Source of the DNA: Anaerolineae bacterium
GTDB lineage: Bacteria > Chloroflexota > Anaerolineae > Aggregatilineales > Phototrophicaceae
DNA: 23,434 bases
Direction of reading: 5' to 3'
Assembly (NCBI GenBank): GCA_028284565.1
Contig: JANQRM010000467.1
Location: 1 to 23,434, forward strand
Shown here: positions 1-7,384 of the stretch, piece after piece
Position numbering within the stretch: position 1 is the first letter of the stretch
How the letters are laid out: every line of letters starts with the position of its first letter
The notes under the pieces: generated by a model
The model's input: the letters and a program-made list of their open reading frames with translations, nothing else
Database searches by the model: none
What the model was told of the DNA's origin: nothing
Position numbers and translations under genes: made by a program

Positions 1-1
1 T

Positions 2-1069
2 ATACGCCAGCTATTCCCCGCAGATGATGACACTGGCACACCGAAAAAACGGAAAACAGATGCTGGTGATTCCGACAATGGGTATTTCCTTGAGGTTCGG
101 AATCTGAGTGTCGCCTTCCCTTTGGATGACCGAGTTGTGCAAGCTGTCCGCAATGTCAGTTTTACGCTGAATCGGGGCGAGACACTGGGCATTGTTGGCG
201 AAAGTGGCTCCGGGAAATCTGTCACCGCCTCTGCCATTATTCAACTGATTGAGTCGCCGGGGCGCGTGACGAATGGGGAGATTCTATTTGAAGGACACGA
301 CCTAACCCGCATCAGTAACAAGGCGATGGCACGTCTTCGGGGTGGGGCAATCGGCATGATATTTCAGAATCCAACCTCGTCCCTGAATCCAGTTTTGAGC
401 ATTGGTTCACAGATGGTCGAAACCATCCGTCAACATCGGCAAGTCACCCCGACAGAAGCGAAGGCTATTGCATTGGAAGCTCTGCACAATGTTGGGATTG
501 GGGATTCTCAGGGTGTCTTCTCGCGTTATCCCTTCCAGCTCAGTGGTGGGATGAACCAGCGGGTAATGATTGCCTTAGCGATGTTGGCTGAGCCTGAGCT
601 GATGATTGCTGACGAGCCAACTACCTCCCTCGATGTGACCACGCAGGCGCAAGTCTTGGATCAGTTAATCCGTGTGATTGAGGAACGAAATACCGCCTTG
701 ATTCTGATCACCCATGACATTGCCCTAGTCAGAGAATACGCTGACCATGTGGTCGTGCTGTATGCGGGGCAAGTCTGTGAAAGTGGTCCGGTTGACGATG
801 TGATTCATGCGCCCCAGCATCCCTATACGAAGGTGCTGATTGAGTCCGTTCCACGTGCCGACCTTGACCCGGAAGAAAGACTGCCTGCCATCCCCGGTGA
901 ATTACCCAACGCCAGTGAAACACTGGTTGGCTGTCCCTTTTCGCCTCGTTGTCCCTATGTGAAGGAGGTTTGTACCAAGATTGACCCGCCCCTTGAAAGC
1001 GTTGGACTAGGTCGGGTTGCCGCCTGCCACCTAGACACGATACCCACGACCTTAGAGGAAGTCTCATGA
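2..1069 (+). CDS. Oligopeptide/dipeptide ABC transporter ATP-binding protein, DppD/OppD type (5' partial)
   Basis: This is one of two cytoplasmic ATPases that power a family-5 (peptide/opine/nickel-type) ABC importer. The Walker A motif GESGSGKS is encoded at 197-220. A Q-loop ([10 protein letters not shown]), the signature LSGGMNQRV, Walker [13 protein letters not shown] and the H-loop ITHD follow. The C-terminal tail [14 protein letters not shown] is the Cys-containing oligopeptide-transporter extension. The reading frame is open to the left edge. Codons from 2 to 121 contain no ATG, GTG or TTG, and conserved ABC sequence ([11 protein letters not shown]) begins at 86, before the TTG at 122, so that TTG is not the start and the gene begins outside the window. 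The residues before the ABC domain are charged and linker-like, so either a long N-terminal extension or a fusion to an upstream permease is possible. The stop overlaps the next gene by four bases (ATGA), showing translational coupling. Confidence 0.93.
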   Translation: MRQLFPADDDTGTPKKRKTDAGDSDNGYFLEVRNLSVAFPLDDRVVQAVRNVSFTLNRGETLGIVGESGSGKSVTASAIIQLIESPGRVTNGEILFEGHDLTRISNKAMARLRGGAIGMIFQNPTSSLNPVLSIGSQMVETIRQHRQVTPTEAKAIALEALHNVGIGDSQGVFSRYPFQLSGGMNQRVMIALAMLAEPELMIADEPTTSLDVTTQAQVLDQLIRVIEERNTALILITHDIALVREYADHVVVLYAGQVCESGPVDDVIHAPQHPYTKVLIESVPRADLDPEERLPAIPGELPNASETLVGCPFSPRCPYVKEVCTKIDPPLESVGLGRVAACHLDTIPTTLEEVS

Positions 1070-2052
1070 CGGTTCCCTTGATTGAGGTAAACAATCTGGT
1101 CAAGGAGTTTGAGTCACAGGGCAGTGGGTTCTTCGGATTGGGTCGCAAGGTCATCCGCGCTGTGGATGATGTGAGCTTTAGTATTGCGGAGGGGGAAACA
1201 TTGGGTCTGGTGGGGGAGAGTGGTTGCGGGAAATCGACCTTGGCTCGTACGTTGCTCTTCCTCGAATTGCCGACAGCTGGTGACATTCGTTTGCAGGGTG
1301 ATGTGCTGTCATCGGAGCGGGTGCTGGGTTTACGCAGGCAGGTGCAAATCGTTTTTCAAGACCCGTACTCATCCTTGCCACCTCGTATGAAGATTAAGGA
1401 CATTATCGGCGATCCGCTAAAAATTCACGGTCTTGCAAGTGGTAAGGCTTTGGATGAGCGCGTGGTACATCTCCTAATTGATGTTGGACTCAAACCCTCA
1501 GATGTAAGTCGTTATGCCTTTGAGTTAAGCGGTGGACAACGACAACGGGTGGGGATTGCCCGCGCACTCGCCGTAGAGCCCTCACTGGTGATTGCTGATG
1601 AATCGGTCTCCTCATTGGATGTATCGGTGCAGGCACAAATACTGAATTTGTTTAAGGATTTGCAGGAACGTCACAACTTAGCTTATTTGTTCGTGTCGCA
1701 TGATCTAGGTGTTGTCAAATATATGAGTCATCGCATTGCAGTGATGTATCTTGGGCAGATTGTGGAGCTATCAACCACAGAGAAAATCTATAAGCAACCG
1801 CTTAACCCATATACTCGCGCGCTGTTGTCCGCAATTCCTACTCTCCACGCCGATGGACGGCAACGAGTTCAATTAGAAGGTGAACCACCTGACCCTAGTA
1901 ATCCGCCTTCGGGGTGCAAATTTCATCCACGCTGTCCCATTGCTCAAGTAAGATGCCAACACGAAACTCCACCCCTACAAGAGTGGCAACCCAATCATTG
2001 GGCGGCGTGTCATTTTGCGTTGGTTGCAGTCGGAACTGATGACACTATTTAA
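1066..2052 (+). CDS. Oligopeptide/dipeptide ABC transporter ATP-binding protein, DppF/OppF type
   Basis: This is the second ATPase of the importer and would pair with the preceding protein as a heterodimer below two permeases. At 328 residues it has normal family length. Walker A GESGCGKS lies at residues 50-57, the Q-loop FQDPYSSL at 98-105, the signature LSGGQRQRV at 154-162, Walker B LVIADE at 174-179 and the H-loop His at 212. The C-terminal SGCKFHPRCP motif is typical of OppF/DppF. The residue after the catalytic Glu179 is Ser180, where this family normally has Pro (DEPVSALD becomes DESVSSLD). The start codon lies inside the stop of the upstream gene (ATGA). The next gene follows after 22 bases with its own ribosome site, so the ATPases probably share a transcript with the metabolic genes behind them. 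Their permease partners are either upstream of the window or the pair at the far right. Confidence 0.95.
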   Translation: MTVPLIEVNNLVKEFESQGSGFFGLGRKVIRAVDDVSFSIAEGETLGLVGESGCGKSTLARTLLFLELPTAGDIRLQGDVLSSERVLGLRRQVQIVFQDPYSSLPPRMKIKDIIGDPLKIHGLASGKALDERVVHLLIDVGLKPSDVSRYAFELSGGQRQRVGIARALAVEPSLVIADESVSSLDVSVQAQILNLFKDLQERHNLAYLFVSHDLGVVKYMSHRIAVMYLGQIVELSTTEKIYKQPLNPYTRALLSAIPTLHADGRQRVQLEGEPPDPSNPPSGCKFHPRCPIAQVRCQHETPPLQEWQPNHWAACHFALVAVGTDDTI

Positions 2053-2074
2053 CAATAATCTGTAAAGGAGAAAC

Positions 2075-3103
2075 ATGGTGAACATTAAAGCAGGCATTGT
2101 CGGTTTAGGATTCATGGGAAAACGCTATGCCGAGTTTCTTCACAAGCTCCATAATGTTGAGGTTTCTGCGGTCTGTGATATTCGGACAGACGTTGCAGAG
2201 GAAGTCGCCCAACTGACAGGAGCGCAAGTCTTTGCCGAAGCCGAAGCACTGGCAACATCATCGGATGTCGATGCGGTCTTTATCTGTACGCCAGAAGACA
2301 AGCATTTGTCATCGGCGTTAGCGGCTATCAACGCGGGCAAAGCGGTCATGATTGAAAAGCCCGTGACTCATTCGCTTGAATCAGCACAGGAAATCAACGA
2401 GGCGGCGGAAGCGCAGGGCGCATTAGTTATGGTTGGGCATCTATTACGCTTTGAACCCCGCTGGGCTGCTGCCAAACGAGTCATTGCTGGTGGGGATTTG
2501 GGGGATGTGGTGAGCATCGCTACCCGTCGCGTGGGGAATGTAGCCGACCAGAACATCCTCAAGGGACGTACCACCATCCCACTTTATTATGGTGTGCATG
2601 ATTTGGACATCGTGCGCTGGTTTGCTGGGGCAGAAGCCACCACTATTTTTGCCTCACGTCGCTCTGGTGCCTTGCAGGCTTTGGGCTATCCGATTCATGA
2701 TTTGTATACGGCGGTCCTTGAATTTGAGAACAATATCCTAGCCACCGCAGAGCTAGGCTGGCATGTGCCATTTGCCGCTGTCGCCGCACCAACGACAGGC
2801 ATTTCGGTGGTTGGCACAAAGGGTTGGCTCAAGATTGAGCAGGGCGACACCGGACTTCAATTTTGGTCAGAAGATGGACAAAGTGGTGTGCATCCAATTA
2901 TTGACGTGACATTCTGGCCCGAAGTGCATCATGTACCGAGTGGTGCTTTGGCGAATGAACTCAGCCATTTCTTAGATTGTGTGCGTAACGATTCACCGCC
3001 TGTTATCGGTTTGAAAGATGGGTATGAGGCGTTGCGCTTGTCACTCGCAATGGAAGCGTCGGCAGACCAACAAGCGGTTATTCATTTAGCTGATTTCGCC
3101 TAA
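2075..3103 (+). CDS. Gfo/Idh/MocA-family NAD(P)-dependent oxidoreductase
   Basis: This 342-residue protein has the two-domain layout of the glucose-fructose oxidoreductase / inositol dehydrogenase family. The N-terminal Rossmann fold carries GLGFMG at residues 10-15 for NAD(P). The family EKP motif is at 94-96, supplying the catalytic-region lysine. GHLLRFEPRW opens the C-terminal substrate domain, and YYGVHDLDIVRWF provides the His-Asp pair usually near the substrate. Such enzymes oxidise or reduce a hydroxyl/keto group on sugars, inositols or related polyols, and some act on imines. The substrate here cannot be read from sequence. An AAGGAG ribosome site at 2065-2070 sits four bases before the ATG. 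It lies between the ABC ATPase genes and a RidA gene in one same-strand run, which suggests a role in processing the imported compound. Confidence 0.93.
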   Translation: MVNIKAGIVGLGFMGKRYAEFLHKLHNVEVSAVCDIRTDVAEEVAQLTGAQVFAEAEALATSSDVDAVFICTPEDKHLSSALAAINAGKAVMIEKPVTHSLESAQEINEAAEAQGALVMVGHLLRFEPRWAAAKRVIAGGDLGDVVSIATRRVGNVADQNILKGRTTIPLYYGVHDLDIVRWFAGAEATTIFASRRSGALQALGYPIHDLYTAVLEFENNILATAELGWHVPFAAVAAPTTGISVVGTKGWLKIEQGDTGLQFWSEDGQSGVHPIIDVTFWPEVHHVPSGALANELSHFLDCVRNDSPPVIGLKDGYEALRLSLAMEASADQQAVIHLADFA

Positions 3104-3130
3104 ATTAGACTGGAGTGAAAGAGCAGACTG

Positions 3131-3529
3131 ATGAAACGAGAGCTTATTCATGTGCCGACGACACCCGGTGCCAGCGACCTACCTTATTCATCCGCCGTGG
3201 TCGCAAGTGGTCATTTCGTTTTTACCTCCGGTTATGTCGGCTTTGACCCAGCAACCGGCAATCCACCCGATGGGATTGAAGCCCAAACTGAGCAGGCACT
3301 AGAGAATTTGAAGGTCGTCCTAGAAGCGTCGGGCAGTTCACTCGAACACGCTGTTAAAGTTAATGTTTACCTTGCTAATGTTGACGATTATGAGGCAATG
3401 AACAAGGTGTATCGACGATACTTCCCCACCAACCGTCCGGCACGAGCGACAGTCGGAAGCCAACTGGTTCGTACAAATCTGCTGATTGAAATTGAGATTG
3501 TCGCTTTAGTTCCCGAAGGAGCAAGCTGA
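3131..3529 (+). CDS. RidA/YjgF-family protein (enamine/imine deaminase type)
   Basis: RidA proteins are small trimeric enzymes that hydrolyse reactive enamine/imine intermediates released by amino-acid and amine metabolism. This 132-residue copy has the family length. It keeps Arg105 (NRPARATVG) and Glu120 (LLIEIEI), the two positions associated with deaminase activity in E. coli RidA, so it is probably catalytically competent. The ATG at 3131 is preceded by a weak AAAGAG at 3118-3123. The stop TGA shares one base with the start of the following creatininase gene (TGATG). A second RidA in this window is joined to a hydrolase in exactly the same way. The pairing suggests that the hydrolase or a neighbouring oxidoreductase produces an unstable nitrogenous intermediate. 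Confidence 0.93.
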   Translation: MKRELIHVPTTPGASDLPYSSAVVASGHFVFTSGYVGFDPATGNPPDGIEAQTEQALENLKVVLEASGSSLEHAVKVNVYLANVDDYEAMNKVYRRYFPTNRPARATVGSQLVRTNLLIEIEIVALVPEGAS

Positions 3530-4293
3530 TGCCTCAGTCGGATGCCTATTTTCTGGCAGAGATGACATGGCTGGAGGTCGAAGAAGCACTCAAAACAGTG
3601 CAATTAGCGATTATCCCCACAGGCTCATGTGAGCAACATGGTCCCAATATGACGATGGAGACAGACTCTGCGATTTGTAATGCTGTGGCTGAACGCTTAA
3701 CCCGTCGGCTCCATCCGCGTGGTATCCTGATTCCGGTGACGCCGTGGGGAATCTCTCCTCATCATATGAGCTTTCCCGGAACGATTACCCTAAGCCCAGA
3801 AATCTATCAGGCAATGCTTTGGGATATTGTGAGCAGTCTCAAGCATCATGGCATCCGACACTTTCTCTTTGTGAACGGTCATGGTGGCAATATGGATGCC
3901 CTAAATGTCCTCAGTTTGAAGCTCCGCAGTGAATTAGAGATCAATGTTGCGGTGATGTTTTATTTGCATTTGGCGGCTGATGTGGTCAAAGATGGTGCAA
4001 AGACAACGCTGTATGGACACGCTTGCGAGGTAGAAGTGTCTGTAGGTCAATACTTGGCGAAGCAAACAGTCAAGGATGAGCTTGTAGCGGGTGAGGTGTT
4101 GCCCTATGCACATGCCCATACGGACATTAAATCGTCATTTCGGGTGGATTTCCCCTTTATGTTCAAGGACTTCACCGCGAATGGTGCGCTAGGCGATGCC
4201 CGTCATGCTAACCCTGAATTGGGTCAGGCAATTGTTGAAACCGCATTGGATCGCTCGATGGAGTTTTTAGAGACATTTTTGCCAGCTGAATAA
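3529..4293 (+). CDS. Creatininase-family metal-dependent amidohydrolase
   Basis: The creatininase superfamily includes creatinine amidohydrolase, the formamide hydrolase of riboflavin/F420 synthesis (ArfB) and mycofactocin MftE. Its members are metal enzymes acting on cyclic or linear amides. This 254-residue protein shows the metal ligands: Glu35 and His37 in SCEQHGPN, Asp46 in METDS, His118 in NGHGGN, and Glu167 in HACEVEVS. It is not demonstrably a true creatininase, because the NGHGGN form is shared by most superfamily members. Its ATG overlaps the RidA stop by one base and a GGAG lies just upstream inside RidA, so the two are likely translated together. An aldehyde dehydrogenase gene follows after 12 bases. 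The exact substrate is unknown. Confidence 0.9.
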   Translation: MPQSDAYFLAEMTWLEVEEALKTVQLAIIPTGSCEQHGPNMTMETDSAICNAVAERLTRRLHPRGILIPVTPWGISPHHMSFPGTITLSPEIYQAMLWDIVSSLKHHGIRHFLFVNGHGGNMDALNVLSLKLRSELEINVAVMFYLHLAADVVKDGAKTTLYGHACEVEVSVGQYLAKQTVKDELVAGEVLPYAHAHTDIKSSFRVDFPFMFKDFTANGALGDARHANPELGQAIVETALDRSMEFLETFLPAE

Positions 4294-4305
4294 GGAGATA
4301 TTAGG

Positions 4306-5754
4306 ATGCCAAAACACAAACACTATATTGATGGGGCTTGGGTAGAGAGTAGCGATAACGACTGGTGGGGTGTTCATAGTCCAGCAACCGGGGAATTACT
4401 CGCGGAAGTGCCATTAGGAACAGCCGATGATACAGACCGTGCGGTGCAAGCGGCGACTAAGGCGCGTTCCAGTATCGCGTCGATGACCGTCTTTGAACGT
4501 TCAAAGTTGCTCTTTGCTATCGCCGATGAGATTGCCAAAGACCGTGAGACCATTGCCAAAGATTTAGCGCAGGAACAAGGCAAACCCTATCATGCCGAAG
4601 CACTCGGCGAAGTGGACACTGCAGTCGAAATGTGGCGTGATGCAGGTGAAATTATCAAACACCTCAATACCGAAGTCTTACCCTCTAGCGACCCGACGAA
4701 GCGCATTTACACGATACGTCAGCCACATGGCGTTTGTGCCGTCATTAGTCCTTGGAATTTCCCACTGGCGATACCAACAGAGTACTTATGTGCAGGCTTG
4801 GCGGCGGGCAATACGATTGTGTGGAAACCTTCCGAATTTACGCCATTAAGCGCGATTCATCTTGTCCGTTGTTGTGAGCGCGCCGGTGTTCCGAAAGGGG
4901 TACTGAACTTGGTGATTGGTGATGGACCCGGTGTCGGGCAAACGCTCGTGAGTCATCCTGATGTCCACGCGATTGGTTTGACAGGTAGTCCAGAGACAGG
5001 TGATAAAGTGGCGCGTGCCGCAGGTGCGAAACCCATGTTGCTGGAATTGGGTGGCAATGGCCCCACTATCATTATGGAGGATGCGAATTTGCAACTGGCG
5101 ATTCGGCAAACCGCTTTTGGATGCTTTGCCAATTCAGGACAAATCTGTGATTCGACAGAACGAATCCTTGTCCACGAGAAGGTGCATGACCAAGTGATTG
5201 AAGGCTTGTTACAAGCGAGTCAGGCGGTTCGTCTGGGACCCTCGCTTGATCCGGCAACGACGATGGGACCCTTGAATAACCAACATACAGCGGAGAAGGT
5301 AGATCGGCATTTGCAAGACGCACGAGACAAGGGGGCGGAGATACTTGTGGGTGGGGGTCGCGCCTCAGATTTCCCAACAGATTTGTATTATCAGCCGACA
5401 GTGATTGATAAGGTGAGCAGTGATATGTTACTCAACCGTGAGGAGACTTTTGGGCCCGTCGCACCCGTTCTCACATTCTCCGATATGGATGAGGCGATTG
5501 CGATGGCAAACGATAACGATTTGGGTCTGGTCGCTGGTGTCTTTACGCAGAGCATGGGGCGCGCCATCCACATGGCTGAACAAATCGAGTCGGGTATTGT
5601 CAATATCAATGAGGTTTGTACCTACTGGCAACCCCACACGCCATTTGGAGGATATAGCACCAAACGGAGCGGTGTCGGCAGGCTCGGTGGCAAATATACC
5701 ATTGAGGCACTCTCCCAAATCAAGACATTGCTACTTGACGCAAACATCAGTTAG
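4306..5754 (+). CDS. NAD(P)-dependent aldehyde dehydrogenase (ALDH superfamily)
   Basis: This enzyme oxidises an aldehyde to the carboxylic acid with NAD(P)+. The 482-residue length fits the superfamily. Visible catalytic features are Asn151 in SPWNFP, Lys174 in WKPSEFTP, Glu247 in LELGGNGP and the nucleophile Cys281 in NSGQICDSTER. The residues after the cysteine (DSTER) differ from the second ALDH in this window (VAGSR), so the two copies are not recent duplicates and probably act on different aldehydes. An AAGGAG site at 4292-4297 lies eight bases before the ATG and overlaps the stop of the creatininase gene. It sits in the same run as the Gfo/Idh, RidA and creatininase genes, so it may finish oxidation of a carbonyl fragment released by them. 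The succinate-semialdehyde or lactaldehyde type is possible but unproven. Confidence 0.94.
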   Translation: MPKHKHYIDGAWVESSDNDWWGVHSPATGELLAEVPLGTADDTDRAVQAATKARSSIASMTVFERSKLLFAIADEIAKDRETIAKDLAQEQGKPYHAEALGEVDTAVEMWRDAGEIIKHLNTEVLPSSDPTKRIYTIRQPHGVCAVISPWNFPLAIPTEYLCAGLAAGNTIVWKPSEFTPLSAIHLVRCCERAGVPKGVLNLVIGDGPGVGQTLVSHPDVHAIGLTGSPETGDKVARAAGAKPMLLELGGNGPTIIMEDANLQLAIRQTAFGCFANSGQICDSTERILVHEKVHDQVIEGLLQASQAVRLGPSLDPATTMGPLNNQHTAEKVDRHLQDARDKGAEILVGGGRASDFPTDLYYQPTVIDKVSSDMLLNREETFGPVAPVLTFSDMDEAIAMANDNDLGLVAGVFTQSMGRAIHMAEQIESGIVNINEVCTYWQPHTPFGGYSTKRSGVGRLGGKYTIEALSQIKTLLLDANIS

Positions 5755-5787
5755 TCGCATACCCAACGATTGATGGCGGAGGTTTTG

Positions 5788-7260
5788 ATGCGTATAGCCA
5801 TTGCTGGCATTATGCACGAGTCCAATTCATTTAGTAGTGTTCATACGGTACTGGATGACTTTACGATACAACGTGGCGAGGCAGTCTTTCAATGGTGGGC
5901 GCAGGCACATCATGAAATGGGTGGCTATATTGCAGGGGCGTCCACCTATGGTTATGACCTTGTTCCACTCTTCATGGCAAATGCTACACCAAGTGGTCCA
6001 GTGACCGCCTCCACGTTTGAGTCTTTGGTCAATGAATTACTGGTGACGTTAAAATCTGTCGAGCCTGTTGATGGTTTGCTCCTTGCGCTCCATGGGGCGA
6101 TGGTATCTGAGAACTATCGTGATGGAGATGGTGAGATTTTGCACCGTCTACGTGAGGCAACCGGTCCCGATTTCCCGATTATCGTGACCCACGATTTACA
6201 TGCCAACGTATCTGAACAGGCAGTAGCCGCCAGCACCGCCTTGATTATTTATAAAACCTATCCACATATCGACCAACGTGAGCGTGGGTTACAAGCCGCC
6301 GAGATCATGGTTCGGACTGTGGGTGGCGAGGTAACTCCGGTACAAGCGATGAGCAAGCCCCCGATGGTGTTGAATATCGTGCGCCAGTTCACCAGTGCTG
6401 AACCCGTGAAACAGATTATGCAGGCTGTCCGCGAGCTTGAGAATCATCCTAAGGTGTTGTCCGCAAGCTTGGCTGAGAGTTATCAATATGCCGATGTGTT
6501 TGAGATGGGACCGAGTTTCGTTGTTGTGACAGACAATGAGCCTAAACTGGCAGAACGTGAAGCACAGCGTCTTGCTGACTTGCTATGGTATAGCCGAGAT
6601 CGCTTAACCTTTCATCTTCCGACAGTTGCCGAAGCTGTGGCACAAGCGATTCAGTCTGAACAGAGACCCGTCGTACTGGTCGATATGGGGGACAATATCG
6701 GTGGCGGGTCGGCTGGTGATAGTACCTTCATGCTGGCTGAGTTACTCGCTCAACAAGCCGAGTCATGGCTGGTGGTCTTAGCTGATGCTGAGGCGGTTCA
6801 AAGCTGTATGTCAGCGGGTGTGGGCGCAGATGTCAGTCTGGTAGTCGGTGGCAAAACTGATGATTTGCACGGCAATCCCATCCAGATTCATGGGCGTGTC
6901 AAAAGTTTGCATGATGGACGCTATATCGAAACAGAGGCACGACATGGTGGGCAACGCTATCAAAATCAAGGTCTGAGCGCGGTGGTTGAGATTCCCGCCA
7001 AAACACCAGAGTTGTCCAGCTTCCTCGTCTTGACGACGAACCGAGAACCCCCCTTTAGCCTGCAACAGCTCGTTAGTCTCGGTATTACGCCACAACGCCA
7101 GCATATCCTAACGGTCAAGGCAGCGATTGCCTTCCGTACCGCCTATGAGCCTATCGCCGGTGAGATTATTGAAGTGGATAGTGGCGGTTTGACAGCAGTG
7201 AATCCCTCACGTTTTACCTATCAATATATTCGACCCAATTTGTGGGGGCTTGAACTGTAA
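5788..7260 (+). CDS. M81-family metalloprotein (MlrC/microcystinase C-like)
   Basis: This 490-residue protein has both halves of the M81 family: an N-terminal DUF1485-type domain and a C-terminal MlrC domain. MlrC of microcystin degraders is a zinc peptidase, but most family members sit in catabolic clusters far from microcystin and have no known substrate. Candidate metal ligands are His102 (LALHGAM), Asp136 and His138 (THDLHANV) and His160 (YPHID). Glu11 in GIMHESNSF is the conserved N-terminal acidic residue. The frame opens upstream with TTG at 5770 and ATG at 5773. I chose ATG 5788 because GGAGG at 5778-5782 lies five bases before it and the family usually begins right at MRIAIAG. It is the last gene of the left run; a 124-base AT-rich gap follows. 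Confidence 0.92.
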   Translation: MRIAIAGIMHESNSFSSVHTVLDDFTIQRGEAVFQWWAQAHHEMGGYIAGASTYGYDLVPLFMANATPSGPVTASTFESLVNELLVTLKSVEPVDGLLLALHGAMVSENYRDGDGEILHRLREATGPDFPIIVTHDLHANVSEQAVAASTALIIYKTYPHIDQRERGLQAAEIMVRTVGGEVTPVQAMSKPPMVLNIVRQFTSAEPVKQIMQAVRELENHPKVLSASLAESYQYADVFEMGPSFVVVTDNEPKLAEREAQRLADLLWYSRDRLTFHLPTVAEAVAQAIQSEQRPVVLVDMGDNIGGGSAGDSTFMLAELLAQQAESWLVVLADAEAVQSCMSAGVGADVSLVVGGKTDDLHGNPIQIHGRVKSLHDGRYIETEARHGGQRYQNQGLSAVVEIPAKTPELSSFLVLTTNREPPFSLQQLVSLGITPQRQHILTVKAAIAFRTAYEPIAGEIIEVDSGGLTAVNPSRFTYQYIRPNLWGLEL

Positions 7261-7384
7261 AATTACCTAAACCCTTTATGATTCTGAAATCTCATCTATA
7301 TCAAAATAAAAAAGCTGGTCTAAAATCGGGTTATGATGAATACAGTTTACAAGATTGCGATAAACTTATCATGACTAAAGAAAG
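7261..7384 (+). promoter_or_regulatory. AT-rich intergenic gap, weak promoter candidates for the GMC gene
   Basis: This gap separates the left run of genes from the GMC oxidoreductase and is clearly richer in A and T than the coding sequence. Two -10-like hexamers can be seen: TATGAT at 7332-7337, without a convincing -35 partner, and TATCAT at 7367-7372, with TTTACA at 7346-7351 but a short 15-base spacer. I see no hairpin with a T run that would end transcription of the M81 gene. The TTTGNNCAAA dyad found at the other two control regions is absent here. The promoter call is tentative. Confidence 0.25.

Noticed and set aside
122..124. TTG as the start of the first ABC ATPase
   Set aside because: Conserved ABC residues ([11 protein letters not shown]) are encoded upstream of it and no ribosome site fits, so the gene begins before the window.
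729..1286. 185-codon open frame on the minus strand
   Set aside because: Antisense across the junction of the two ABC ATPase genes; a shadow of strongly conserved coding sequence.
7261..7330. Intrinsic terminator after the M81 gene
   Set aside because: The A-rich run is not preceded by any GC-rich stem on the plus strand.
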